Shown piece by piece: positions 36,087 to 45,300 of a DNA stretch of 64,000 nt (position 1 is its first letter; every line of letters starts with the position of its first letter). The translations under genes and the position numbers were made by a program. The stretch lies in NCBI GenBank assembly GCA_015654535.1, contig JAATGU010000043.1, positions 41,471 through 105,470 of the forward strand, written 5' to 3'. The notes below the pieces were generated by a model that did no database searches, was not told where the DNA came from, and was given only the letters and a program-made list of their open reading frames with translations. Source of the stretch: Bacteroidales bacterium. Lineage in GTDB: Bacteria; Bacteroidota; Bacteroidia; Bacteroidales; Bacteroidaceae.

Positions 36087-39000
36087 ATGCCGAAGAAAAT
36101 ATACTTGTTCCTACTCGTCTGTCTACTTTCTGCGAAAGTGATGGTTCATGCCTCGGTTAGCATTGGTAGTATGCGTTGCGAGATGTTGAATAATCCTGTT
36201 GGAATTGATACAGAGTTTCCCCGGATAAGTTGGCGTATCTCTTCCCAAGATAGAGGAGTGACTCAACTTTCTTATCAAATTCTGGTAGCTTCTTCTTTGC
36301 AAAAGTTGAATGCAGGGGATGGAGATGTCTGGAACTCCGGCATTGTAAAGTCGGAACAATCTCAGTGGATCACTTACGCTGGTAAAAGTCTGAAAAGCAA
36401 TGATCGTTATTACTGGAAAGTAAAGGTAGCGACCAGTGTAGGAGAGACGTCTTGGAGTGAACCTGCTCAGTGGAGTATGGGGTTGCTTTCACAAAATGAC
36501 TGGAAAGCTCAGTGGATCGGGATGGATAAAATCTCTCCTTGGGATTCCGAGACTCAATTTTCCCGCTTGTCCGCTCGTTACTTGCGCAAAGAATTTACTG
36601 TAAAGAAGAAGATTGCACACGCCACTGTTCACATTGCCGGACTGGGTTTGTATGAGCTTTATCTGAATGGACAAAAGGTAGGTGACCGTGTATTAGCTCC
36701 CGCTCCCACGGATTATAGAAAAAGCATTTTTTATAATAGTTTTGATGTAACCACATTAATCAGAGAGAAGGTAAATGCAATGGGAGTAATACTTGGTAAT
36801 GGACGTTTTTACACTATGCGCCAAAACTATAAGCCTTATAAGATTCTCACTTTTGGCTATCCCAAGATGCGGCTTGTTTTGATTTTGGAATATACAGATG
36901 GTACAAAAGAAACCATTGGTAGTGATACTTCCTGGAAGATAACGACTGATGGACCCATCCGTAGCAATAATGAATATGATGGTGAGGAATATGATGCAAG
37001 GAAAGAGTTTGGTAAATGGACCGAAACCGGATTCAATGATTCTTCTTGGCTACCTGCGCAACGTGTTTCTATTCCGATGGGGACTCTTCACGCTCAGATG
37101 ACGCCTGGAATGAAAGTGGTGGAAAATATTCATCCTGTTTCTGTGAAAGAACTTCCCGGAAAGAAATATATTCTGGATATGGGACAAAACATGGCTGGAT
37201 GGATCCGGATGCAAGTAACAGGAAATGCAGGTGATACCGTTCGCTTACGTTTTGCTGAAACATTGCAAAAAGACGGAGAACTTTATGTGGAAAACTTGCG
37301 GGATGCCAAGGTTACTAATGTCTATATTCTGAAAGGAAACGGTATGGAAGAATGGGCCCCTAAATTTGTTTATAATGGCTTTCGGTATGTTGAAGTAACC
37401 GGCTATCCGGGTAAAGCATCTGTAGGTGAATTTGTAGGTGAAGTGGTTAGTGATGAAATGGAGAATATAGGAACATTCAGTTGCACCAATCCTATGATTA
37501 ATCAAATTTATAAGAATGCTTTCTGGGGAATACGTAGTAATTATAAAGGAATGCCTGTAGATTGTCCTCAACGAAATGAACGTCAACCTTGGCTTGGCGA
37601 CCGTGCTGTAGGATGTTTAGGAGAAAGTTTTGTATTTGAAAACGGACAGTTATATAGTAAGTGGATGGATGATATCCGTGATGCGCAGCGTGAGGATGGT
37701 TGCATCCCCGATGTGGCACCTGCTTATTGGAATTATTACTCGGATAATATGACTTGGCCATCGGTTTTTTTGCTTTCATCGGATATGATTTATTCACAGT
37801 TTGGCAATATCCAGCCGATTGTGAAGAACTACGAGGCAATGAAAAAATGGCTGGACCACATGCGGAAAGAATATCTCAACACCGATTATATTATGACGCG
37901 TGATGAATATGGTGACTGGTGTGTACCTCCTGAATCGGCGGAACTGATTCATTCAAAAGATCCGAAACGTCAGACGGACGGTCAATTGATTGCCACCGCT
38001 TATTACTATAAGATGCTTTCATTAATGAGCAAGTTTGCAGCACTGCAAAATAAATCCTCTGATGTGGAAAAGTATGATGCATTGGCAATTAAAGTTAAAT
38101 CTGCCTTCAATCAACGCTTCTTCAGATCCGATAGTCTATTTTACGGAAACAATTCGGCAACAGCCAATCTTCTACCACTTGCCTTCGGGATGGTTCCGGG
38201 AAAAGCGATATCACGAGTAAGCAGACAGATTGTTGATAAAGTAATTAATGATAGTAATGGACATATTTGCACCGGATTGATTGGCTCGCAGTGGATTATG
38301 CGTGAACTCTGTAAAATGGGACGAGCGGATGTGGCTTATTTGCTGGCGTCGAATGATACCTATCCTAGTTGGGGATATATGGTGACTAAAGGAGCAACTA
38401 CTATTTGGGAGTTATGGAATGGAGACACTGCCAGTCCTAAGATGAATTCGGGTAATCATGTGATGTTACTCGGAGACCTGATTCCTTTTTTCTATGAAAA
38501 TATGGCCGGAATAAAGACTGATGATCGCGAAGCAGGCTTTAAAAAGGTCATCATGAAGCCCAATTTCGAGATTCAAGAACTAAGTAATGTGGATGCTTCT
38601 TACGTTACTCCTTATGGAAAAGTGATAAGTAATTGGAAGAAAAATCTGAAACACTTGGTTTGGCACATTACTATTCCAGCCAACAGTAGTGCGGTGGTTT
38701 ATCTACCTGCTGGGAAATCAATGATAAAAGAAGGAAATGTTGCTGCGTTCAAAGCCAAAGGAGTGAAATACCTTGGTAAAGAAGGAAACTCCACCCGTTG
38801 GGAAGTTGCTTCTGGGCAGTATACCTTTACGGTTGATATGAATGTGGGACTTGGTGCATGGAGAAAAGGAATTGTAGAAGATGAATTTCTTTATGAAAAA
38901 GCTTCTTTCCCCCAAGCTCATGCCTCTACCATTGTAGATACACCAACCGGGTTAGTTGCTTCATTTTTTGGAGGAACAAAAGAAGGAAATCCCGATGTTT

Positions 39001-39875
39001 GTATTTGGGTATGTAGAAAGACAGCCGAAGGATGGACAGCTCCTCAAAAGGTAGCCGATGGAATAATGAGTGATACCTTGCGTAAAGCTTGCTATAATCC
39101 GGTGCTTTTTCAAGTTCCAGGCGGCGAATTAATCTTATTTTATAAGATAGGAAAGAATGTTGCCGACTGGAGTGGATACCTTATTCGTTCGTTTGACGGA
39201 GGAATAACCTGGACCCAACGAGAAGCTTTGCCAAAAGGAATTCTTGGCCCGATTAAAAATAAACCTGTAATGGTTGGCAATAAATTGGTCTGTCCGTCGA
39301 GTACCGAAAAAAACGGTTGGAAAGTTCACTTTGAATTCACAGAAGATAAAGGTAAAACATGGCGTGAAACAGGACCCATCAATGATGGAAAAACAATTAA
39401 TGCCATTCAACCCAGCATTCTCTTCCATAAAGACGGTTTGCTACAGATTTTATGCCGTACACGCAATAGCTCTATAGCGGAGTCCTGGTCTAAAGATGGA
39501 GGCGAAACGTGGAGTGAAATGAAATTGACTGATTTACCAAACAATAATTCAGGTACAGACGCGGTCACTTTAAAAGACGGCAGGCAGTTGATAGCCTATA
39601 ATCATGTACGAACACCCGAAGGAGAGAAAAAAGGTTCTCGTACCCCCCTGAATATTTCTTTGTCCAAAGATGGTAAACGTTGGTTTGCTTCCTTGGTATT
39701 GGAAGATTCTCCAATTGGCCAATACTCTTATCCATCCGTAATACAAGGAAATGACGGCTTTATTCATGTGATTTATACATGGAGAAGGCAACGGATTAAG
39801 TATATGAAAATAGACCCTGAAATGCTGAAAGAAGTACCTATTGTCAATGGACAATGGCCTGTGTTGAAGAACTAA
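36087..39875 (+). CDS. GH78-GH33-like fusion: rhamnosidase plus sialidase-fold (Kdo-hydrolase-like)
   Basis: A 1262-residue exported enzyme. Residues 25-880 repeat the full GH78 layout (fibronectin-like, ILDMGQNMAGW beta domain, barrel) with DCPQRNERQPWLGD at 492-505 and Glu775 in TTIWELWNG. Residues about 905-1255 are a sialidase-like six-bladed propeller with Asp boxes SFDGGITW, TEDKGKTW and SKDGGETW and a degenerate SKDGKRW. RG-II side chain C is rhamnose-alpha-1,5-Kdo, so one polypeptide could remove both sugars. The same fusion is, as I recall, BT1013 in B. thetaiotaomicron, with GH33 assigned to Kdo. It is the last PUL gene. Confidence 0.86.
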   Translation: MPKKIYLFLLVCLLSAKVMVHASVSIGSMRCEMLNNPVGIDTEFPRISWRISSQDRGVTQLSYQILVASSLQKLNAGDGDVWNSGIVKSEQSQWITYAGKSLKSNDRYYWKVKVATSVGETSWSEPAQWSMGLLSQNDWKAQWIGMDKISPWDSETQFSRLSARYLRKEFTVKKKIAHATVHIAGLGLYELYLNGQKVGDRVLAPAPTDYRKSIFYNSFDVTTLIREKVNAMGVILGNGRFYTMRQNYKPYKILTFGYPKMRLVLILEYTDGTKETIGSDTSWKITTDGPIRSNNEYDGEEYDARKEFGKWTETGFNDSSWLPAQRVSIPMGTLHAQMTPGMKVVENIHPVSVKELPGKKYILDMGQNMAGWIRMQVTGNAGDTVRLRFAETLQKDGELYVENLRDAKVTNVYILKGNGMEEWAPKFVYNGFRYVEVTGYPGKASVGEFVGEVVSDEMENIGTFSCTNPMINQIYKNAFWGIRSNYKGMPVDCPQRNERQPWLGDRAVGCLGESFVFENGQLYSKWMDDIRDAQREDGCIPDVAPAYWNYYSDNMTWPSVFLLSSDMIYSQFGNIQPIVKNYEAMKKWLDHMRKEYLNTDYIMTRDEYGDWCVPPESAELIHSKDPKRQTDGQLIATAYYYKMLSLMSKFAALQNKSSDVEKYDALAIKVKSAFNQRFFRSDSLFYGNNSATANLLPLAFGMVPGKAISRVSRQIVDKVINDSNGHICTGLIGSQWIMRELCKMGRADVAYLLASNDTYPSWGYMVTKGATTIWELWNGDTASPKMNSGNHVMLLGDLIPFFYENMAGIKTDDREAGFKKVIMKPNFEIQELSNVDASYVTPYGKVISNWKKNLKHLVWHITIPANSSAVVYLPAGKSMIKEGNVAAFKAKGVKYLGKEGNSTRWEVASGQYTFTVDMNVGLGAWRKGIVEDEFLYEKASFPQAHASTIVDTPTGLVASFFGGTKEGNPDVCIWVCRKTAEGWTAPQKVADGIMSDTLRKACYNPVLFQVPGGELILFYKIGKNVADWSGYLIRSFDGGITWTQREALPKGILGPIKNKPVMVGNKLVCPSSTEKNGWKVHFEFTEDKGKTWRETGPINDGKTINAIQPSILFHKDGLLQILCRTRNSSIAESWSKDGGETWSEMKLTDLPNNNSGTDAVTLKDGRQLIAYNHVRTPEGEKKGSRTPLNISLSKDGKRWFASLVLEDSPIGQYSYPSVIQGNDGFIHVIYTWRRQRIKYMKIDPEMLKEVPIVNGQWPVLKN

Positions 39876-39951
39876 ATAGTTAACATAGTGGTCCGTCACC
39901 TATCACTCCTTTTTATTACATAGATTGTTATTAGATATATCTTGTTTTTCT

Positions 39952-40023
39952 TGTACAAAAGAATATGTTCTTCTGTACAGAATATATATTTGTTTTGTAC
40001 AAAATAATATAATATTCTGTACA
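39952..40023. repeat. Four TGTACA palindromes at exact 22-bp spacing
   Basis: TGTACA occurs at 39952-39957, 39974-39979, 39996-40001 and 40018-40023, each start 22 bp apart, close to two helical turns. Sites 1 and 2 form a 28-bp dyad (inner arms AGAA/TTCT), and sites 3 and 4 form a second, looser one. The array lies between convergent genes, downstream of both the PUL and the polyketide synthase pair. Confidence 0.75.
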
Positions 40024-40119
40024 AGATGATACGAAGAACTAAGAATTGTTTGCCGGATTTTTAAGGTATTATTTATCAATACTTTTTTCTTTTTATCAGT
40101 GTTGTCTATCTCTTTTAAT

Positions 40120-40611
40120 TCAAAGATTTAAAGCTTTGTTCTCTTCTTTAATTCTTACTGCCAACATCATAGAATTCAATACCGTGAAAATAATCGCAGT
40201 ATAATACAAATGAAAGGTTAAAGGAATAATAGCGATCTCAGCAATTACAATCATATAATTGGGATGTTTTAAGTACCTGTACATTCCTTTTCTTATTAAC
40301 GGGAGATTTGGAATGTGATAAATCTTTGTGTTCCAGAATTTCCCCAATGATAAAATTACCCAAGCTTTAAATACGATGAGTAAGAGATATACAATGAGCC
40401 AAAACAAACTGAAAGACACCGCTTGTTTCATGGAATATTCAACGATCAACGAGATGATAAATAAAACATGAAGCGATACGATGAACGGATAATGTTTTTG
40501 TCCATATTCAATTGCGCCATTCTGCAATAGCCATTTCTCATTCCTTTTGGAGAGAAGTAATTCTCCGATTCGTAAAAGGATGATGAATAATATAAAAAGT
40601 ATGAAAGCCAT
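40120..40611 (-). CDS. ICMT-like membrane methyltransferase
   Basis: A 163-residue integral membrane protein with about four to five hydrophobic helices. The C-terminal half carries the isoprenylcysteine carboxyl methyltransferase (ICMT)-type SAM-binding signature: RYLKHPNYMIVIAEI (about 112-126) and a final Arg/Glu segment RIKEENKAL. Its ATG begins one base after the polyketide synthase stop, so the genes are coupled. In Bacillus a paired ICMT-like enzyme (BpsB) O-methylates alkylpyrones made by the type III synthase BpsA; the same job is inferred here. The alternative, a protein methyltransferase, is less likely given the neighbour. Confidence 0.85.
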   Translation of the reverse strand: MAFILFILFIILLRIGELLLSKRNEKWLLQNGAIEYGQKHYPFIVSLHVLFIISLIVEYSMKQAVSFSLFWLIVYLLLIVFKAWVILSLGKFWNTKIYHIPNLPLIRKGMYRYLKHPNYMIVIAEIAIIPLTFHLYYTAIIFTVLNSMMLAVRIKEENKALNL

Positions 40612-40612
40612 C

Positions 40613-41677
40613 TTATTTTTTATTCATTTGAAGTAAAGCCATTTCACATGAAAAGCCTGGTCCCATTGATACCATCAATCCATAACCATTCTTAAAACCT
40701 TGGGTAAAGAATCTCTCCAATACATATAGCACTGTGGAGCTGGACATATTACCATAATCATTCATCACTTCTCGTGTATTTTTCAGAAAATCACCCTCTA
40801 CAGATAAAGCATCTTCATAAGCAGTTAATACTTTTTTGCCTCCTGGATGAAAAATAAAATTCTTTATGTCTGAAAGTTTCAAATTATTTTTAGCTAAAAA
40901 GGAAGTAACGTCGTTATTTACATTCTTTGCAATAATAGTTGGAATGTCTGATGAAAACAAAACTTTAAATCCGTTATCCATAAACTCCCAACCCATTACA
41001 TCCAGTGAATCGTAATATAATTTGCTTTGTGAGGCCAGAAATTTAATCTCGTTCTTTGTTTTATTTATATGATTATCTCCAGTAATGAGGCAGGTGGCAA
41101 TTCCATCGGCAAATAAACTGGAACCTATAAAATTACTCTTGCTAAAATCGTTACGTAAAAAAGTCAACGAGCACAATTCCACCGCTACCAATAAAACCAC
41201 GGCATCAGGATTTGCTTTAGTCAGAGTGCATGCTTTTGAATAACCGGAAACTCCTCCTCCGCAACCCAAACCAAAAATAGACATACGATTGATATTCTGG
41301 CTCAATCTCATTTTGTTAATGATAAGTGCATCTAAACTCGGTGTGGCAAGTCCCGTGGTTGAAACAAATATGATATCTGTAATATCATCCTTCTTAATTT
41401 GTGCGGAAGAAACACATTCTTCAATTGCTTTAATGGAATATTCAAGAGATAGCTGTATATATTCTGCGTTCTGTTCCTGAAAAGTATGTAAATCAGAATA
41501 GTAATCAAGTGATTTACAAAGGTTCCTTGTTATTATTTCGGTGTGATCAAATGCGCTTAGCATTCTTTCCACTTGCGGAAAAGAAGATTCAAATAAACCT
41601 TTGGCATATTTTTTCACTTCCTGCTGATCTGTTTTAAAAGGGAAATCAATTTTTGATAGAGCTGCTAATGACGGCAT
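40613..41677 (-). CDS. Type III polyketide synthase
   Basis: A 354-residue homodimeric chalcone-synthase-fold enzyme that extends an acyl-CoA with malonyl-CoA without an acyl carrier protein. The catalytic triad is visible: Cys139 in FGLGCGGGVSG, His277 in FHPGGKKV and Asn310 in DYGNMSSSTV, with the C-terminal MGPGFSCEMALL loop near 342-353. The family is usually 350-400 residues, so it is complete. The frame stays open for some codons upstream of the ATG, so a slightly longer N-terminus is possible. It heads a two-gene operon with an ICMT-like methyltransferase, as in bacterial alkylpyrone or alkylresorcinol loci. The product here is unknown; long-chain pyrones or resorcinols are the main candidates. 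Confidence 0.92.
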   Translation of the reverse strand: MPSLAALSKIDFPFKTDQQEVKKYAKGLFESSFPQVERMLSAFDHTEIITRNLCKSLDYYSDLHTFQEQNAEYIQLSLEYSIKAIEECVSSAQIKKDDITDIIFVSTTGLATPSLDALIINKMRLSQNINRMSIFGLGCGGGVSGYSKACTLTKANPDAVVLLVAVELCSLTFLRNDFSKSNFIGSSLFADGIATCLITGDNHINKTKNEIKFLASQSKLYYDSLDVMGWEFMDNGFKVLFSSDIPTIIAKNVNNDVTSFLAKNNLKLSDIKNFIFHPGGKKVLTAYEDALSVEGDFLKNTREVMNDYGNMSSSTVLYVLERFFTQGFKNGYGLMVSMGPGFSCEMALLQMNKK

Positions 41678-41901
41678 AGTTTTATGATTTATAAACGTTG
41701 TATTTAATTCTTGTCTATTAAATATCTGTAGAATAGCTATGATAGCATAACATCCTCATTATAAAAAAGTTCATTAATATTCATTTGAATAGTTTGTTAT
41801 AAATTATATTCCAGATCTGGATGAATCGTATTGCTTGCAGGTATGCATTAATTAAGATTTCGAAGCTAATTTTGTGAAATATGCCATATGTATGTTAATA
41901 A

Positions 41902-41921
41902 AATGCCATGCCTATGGTATT
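41902..41921. promoter_or_regulatory. Dyad operator, copy 1 (AATGCCA-N6-TGGTATT)
   Basis: AATGCCA at 41902-41908 and TGGTATT at 41915-41921 form a near-perfect inverted repeat with a 6-bp spacer. The same two half-sites and spacer occur at 56501-56520. In both places exactly 21 bp separate the dyad from the -7 element, placing its centre near -42, the class II position used by Crp/Fnr-type activators (inference). Another partial half-site, ATGCCAT, lies at 41881-41887. Confidence 0.7.
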
Positions 41922-41942
41922 TTACATATAAATAATAACCCC

Positions 41943-41950
41943 TTAATTTG
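41943..41950 (+). promoter_or_regulatory. -7 element of the second SusCD locus
   Basis: TTAATTTG, 7 of 8 matches to TAnnTTTG. It lies 21 bp after the dyad operator and 22 bp before the leader ORF start, matching the layout at 56542. Confidence 0.55.
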
Positions 41951-41972
41951 CATTATATAACGATGTAGATAT

Positions 41973-42131
41973 ATGAATGATTTATTAAAAACAAAAAAAG
42001 CTATAGGGTCATACTTGAAAAAAGTATTTCCGGATAAAAGCGGGATTGCTTTTTATCAATTTTATTTTATTCTCGCAGTGTCAATAAACATCCCTATCCA
42101 TTCTTCACTTTCCATGCGAATGTGTTGTTAA
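41973..42131 (+). CDS. Leader ORF ending Met-Arg-Met-Cys-Cys
   Basis: A 52-codon ORF placed where a transcript leader would be, 22 bp after the -7 element. It starts MNDLLKTKKA and ends SLSMRMCC followed by TAA (ATG CGA ATG TGT TGT TAA at 42114-42131). A second leader ORF at 56576-56644, before the other SusCD locus, ends in the same Met-Arg-Met-Cys-Cys; 15 nt are identical between them (CATGCGAATGTGTTG). Consecutive Cys codons at the end of a short ORF are the mark of amino-acid-responsive leader peptides. The long N-terminal part may be incidental and the true start may be internal (ATG at 42114). No clear terminator hairpin follows. Confidence 0.5.
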   Translation: MNDLLKTKKAIGSYLKKVFPDKSGIAFYQFYFILAVSINIPIHSSLSMRMCC

Positions 42132-42311
42132 TGCACACGCAATATCATGACGGCCAATTTTACCTCAAAATAGAGAAAACTTTCTATTACTAATTGTAAT
42201 TTTCGTTGGATATAGATCTCAAACAATGGCTGTTAACAACATCCAAGAAGCAACTGTAACTTTTTTTGTAGAAAAGGTCAATAAATAGCATTCCTTTTAA
42301 TTATATAAATT

Positions 42312-45300
42312 ATGAAAATGAAACATCTCAGTCAAAATTACTGTACACGCCAGTTTGGAATCTCACTTCTCATCGCATTTCTAACAACGGTTTCTACTCT
42401 TGCGCAGCAAATAGAAATCAAGGGAAAAGTTCTTGAAGAGAACTCCAAAGCATCTGTAATTGGCGCAGCTATTAAGCTCAAAGGACAAAAAATAGGTACT
42501 GTTTCAGATGTTAATGGAGATTTTACTCTGAAAGTAAAAGCGCTTCCTGTAACGTTATTGGTTTCAACAATAGGTTATAAATATCAGGAAATTGATGTAT
42601 ATGAGGCGGAACCAATCATCATTTACTTGTCAGAGGATGTAAATAGATTGAGCGAAGTGGTGGTAATAGGGTATGGAACACAAAAGCGAAAAGAACTTAC
42701 CGGAGCTATTTCATCTGTTCCTAAGACATCTTTATCACAGATAGCAACTTCTTTTGATAATTTGTTAGGAGGAGCTGTAGCTGGGTTGAATGTAACTCAA
42801 AGTGACGGCCAGCCGGGATCTACTTTTAGCGTTCGTATTCGTGGCGGTAATTCTATTAATGCAGGAAATGAACCTTTGTATGTAGTTGATGGGGTTATCA
42901 TCTATAACGATAATTCTTCTACTCAGATAGGAATTACTAGGGCAGGGGGAGCATTAAATCCGTTAGCTGCTATCAACCCGAGTGATATAGAATCCATTGA
43001 AGTACTGAAAGATGTTTCAGCCACCGCTATATATGGTTCACGAGGAGCTAATGGGGTCGTTATTATTACTACAAAAAGTGGGAAAAGAGGAAAAAATAAT
43101 ATTGAATATCAATATACGATTGGTTGGCAGCAAGCAAGTAAAAAACTGGATTTGATGAATGCTAAGCAATGGGGAGAACTTTATTCGGAAATAGCATCCC
43201 CTGAGAATATTAGCGAAACAGGCTTAACCAAAGATAAGGTTGCTCAATTGGGAGAAGGAACCGACTGGCAAAGTGCAGCTTTGCGTACTGCTCTGACACA
43301 AAACCATCAATTATCTATCAGTGGAGGAGATGAAAAAACAAGATACCTTTTGTCTGGTAATTTCAGCAATCAGGATGGTATCTTGCTAAATACAAATTTT
43401 AAACGTTATAGCGGTAGGTTTAATTTCGACAGGGATCTTGCCAAGAATCTTACTATAGGATTAAATGTTACTGCAAATAAGTTGGAACAAAATGGATTGA
43501 GTAGCTATAGTGGACTCTACGTCAATGGCGTCTCCAATTCTCTTGATTATGTATTGCGAATTCCGCAAGTTGTCCCTATATACAATGAGGATGGAAAATT
43601 TAATTATAATAATCTTTTCGAAAAGGGTGATTTACGATTTGGCGATCGAACGGTAAATGCCATATCCGATTTGGTTAATAATGTTTCCGAAACAAAAAAC
43701 AACTCGTTGATTGGGAATTTTTATGCTAAATATACCATTATCCCATCACTTATAGCTAAAATAAGTATAGGGACTAATTTGAGTAATACCACGCAGAATT
43801 TCTTTGCACCAGCGTCGTCTGCTGCAGGTTTTCTTGCAAAGGGATATGGAAGCATTGGAAATAAAAAAAACGAATCATGGCAGGCTGAATACACATTGAA
43901 TTATACAAAACAACTAAATGCCGACCATTACATTGATGTATTGGCAGGTTACACCACTCAAACAACCAATATAGAATATTCTACGGCTTCATCGAGCAAT
44001 TTTGCCAATGAACAGCTTTCTTATCATAATTTGCAAGGAGGTTCTTCATTAATTGCTCCAAGTTCGGGAGGATCGGAATCAATTTTAAATTCTGTATTAG
44101 GTCGGTTAAATTATTCGTATTTGGGACGATATAACCTTACTGCCACATTGAGGGCAGACGGTTCTTCACGCTTTGCGCAAAATCACAAGTGGGGATATTT
44201 CCCTTCAGTAGGTTTTTCATGGAATATCAACGAAGAACCCTTTTTCAAGAAGAATAAAACAATCAGTGATTTCAAATTAAGGGCAAGCTTTGGAACAGTG
44301 GGAAATCAAGAAATAGGTGATTACAAGTATGAGGCAACATATTCTGTCATAAAGTATTCGTTCAACAATCAATTGGTAACCGCTTATTCAAGAAGTAACG
44401 CTGAAAATCCGGATTTGAAGTGGGAAAAAACTTCGCAGTATAATATTGGTATCGATTTGGGTCTTTGGAAAAACAGACTCAGTTTTGTCGCAGATGCTTA
44501 TTATAAGAAAACATCCGACTTATTACTTGATGTTCCTGTCGAAATTACTACAGGATTCAATACCATGCTTAAAAATGTGGGAAATGTTACCAATAAAGGG
44601 CTTGAGTTTGCAGTAACGGGGAGTGTTATTGATACGAAAGATATCAGTTGGAATTTTTCCGCCAACATAGCCAAAAATATAAATAAAATAACTAATCTGG
44701 GTAGTTTGGATTATATCCTTAATGGAAATAGTATTGTGAAAAAAGGGGAAACATTAGGTTCCTTCTATGGCGTCGTTTTCGACGGAATAGTTCAGGAAGG
44801 GGACGATCTCTCTAAGGTACCGAAGCCCAGTTGGAAAACAAACGTTGAGCCTGGCGATGTGAAATATGTGGATCAAAAAAATAGTGACGGGAAAATAACA
44901 CAGGATGATGATAGAGTGGTTTTAGGATCGAGCCAACCCGACTTTAGCTATGGATTTTCAACTACGTTGAGATATAAATCCTTTAGTTTGTTTGCCTCTT
45001 TTCAAGGTAACCAAGGCAATAAAGTGTGTAATTTACTTCGTCAGGACTTGGAATCTCCCTCTACGAGCTATAATCTCTTAGCTACTCTTGTCGACAGATG
45101 GACACCGGAGAATCCGTCGACGACCATTCCGAAAGCATCTATTACACCAGCAACATGGTTGGACAGTCGTTATATAGAAGATGCATCATTTCTGAGGTTA
45201 AAAAATATAACTTTGAGTTATATACTTCCTGTAAAAATCAATGCAGCTATATCTACAAGATTCAGAATTTTTGCTACCGGACAGAATTTGTTGACCTTGA

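Larger units (their letters stand above)
41678..42311. other. Divergent control region between the polyketide synthase and the second SusCD locus
   Basis: This 634-bp region holds the dyad operator (41902-41921), a -7 element (41943-41950), a 52-codon leader ORF (41973-42131) and about 180 nt of untranslated sequence before susC. No clear -7 element for the minus-strand synthase was found. Confidence 0.7.

Noticed and set aside
39952..40023. TGTACA array as an ordinary terminator
   Set aside because: Each 6-mer is self-complementary and hairpins are possible, but there is no T-run, the stems are AT-rich, and the strict 22-bp period is not explained by termination.
42226..42288. 20-codon ORF (MAVNNIQEAT...) just before susC
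   Set aside because: There is no counterpart at the other SusCD locus, no Cys codons and no promoter relation; probably chance.
42132..42311. Intrinsic attenuator between the first leader ORF and susC
   Set aside because: A T-run at about 42261-42267 exists, but no stable stem precedes it. The second locus has only 47 nt between leader and gene, so classical terminator-based attenuation is not supported.
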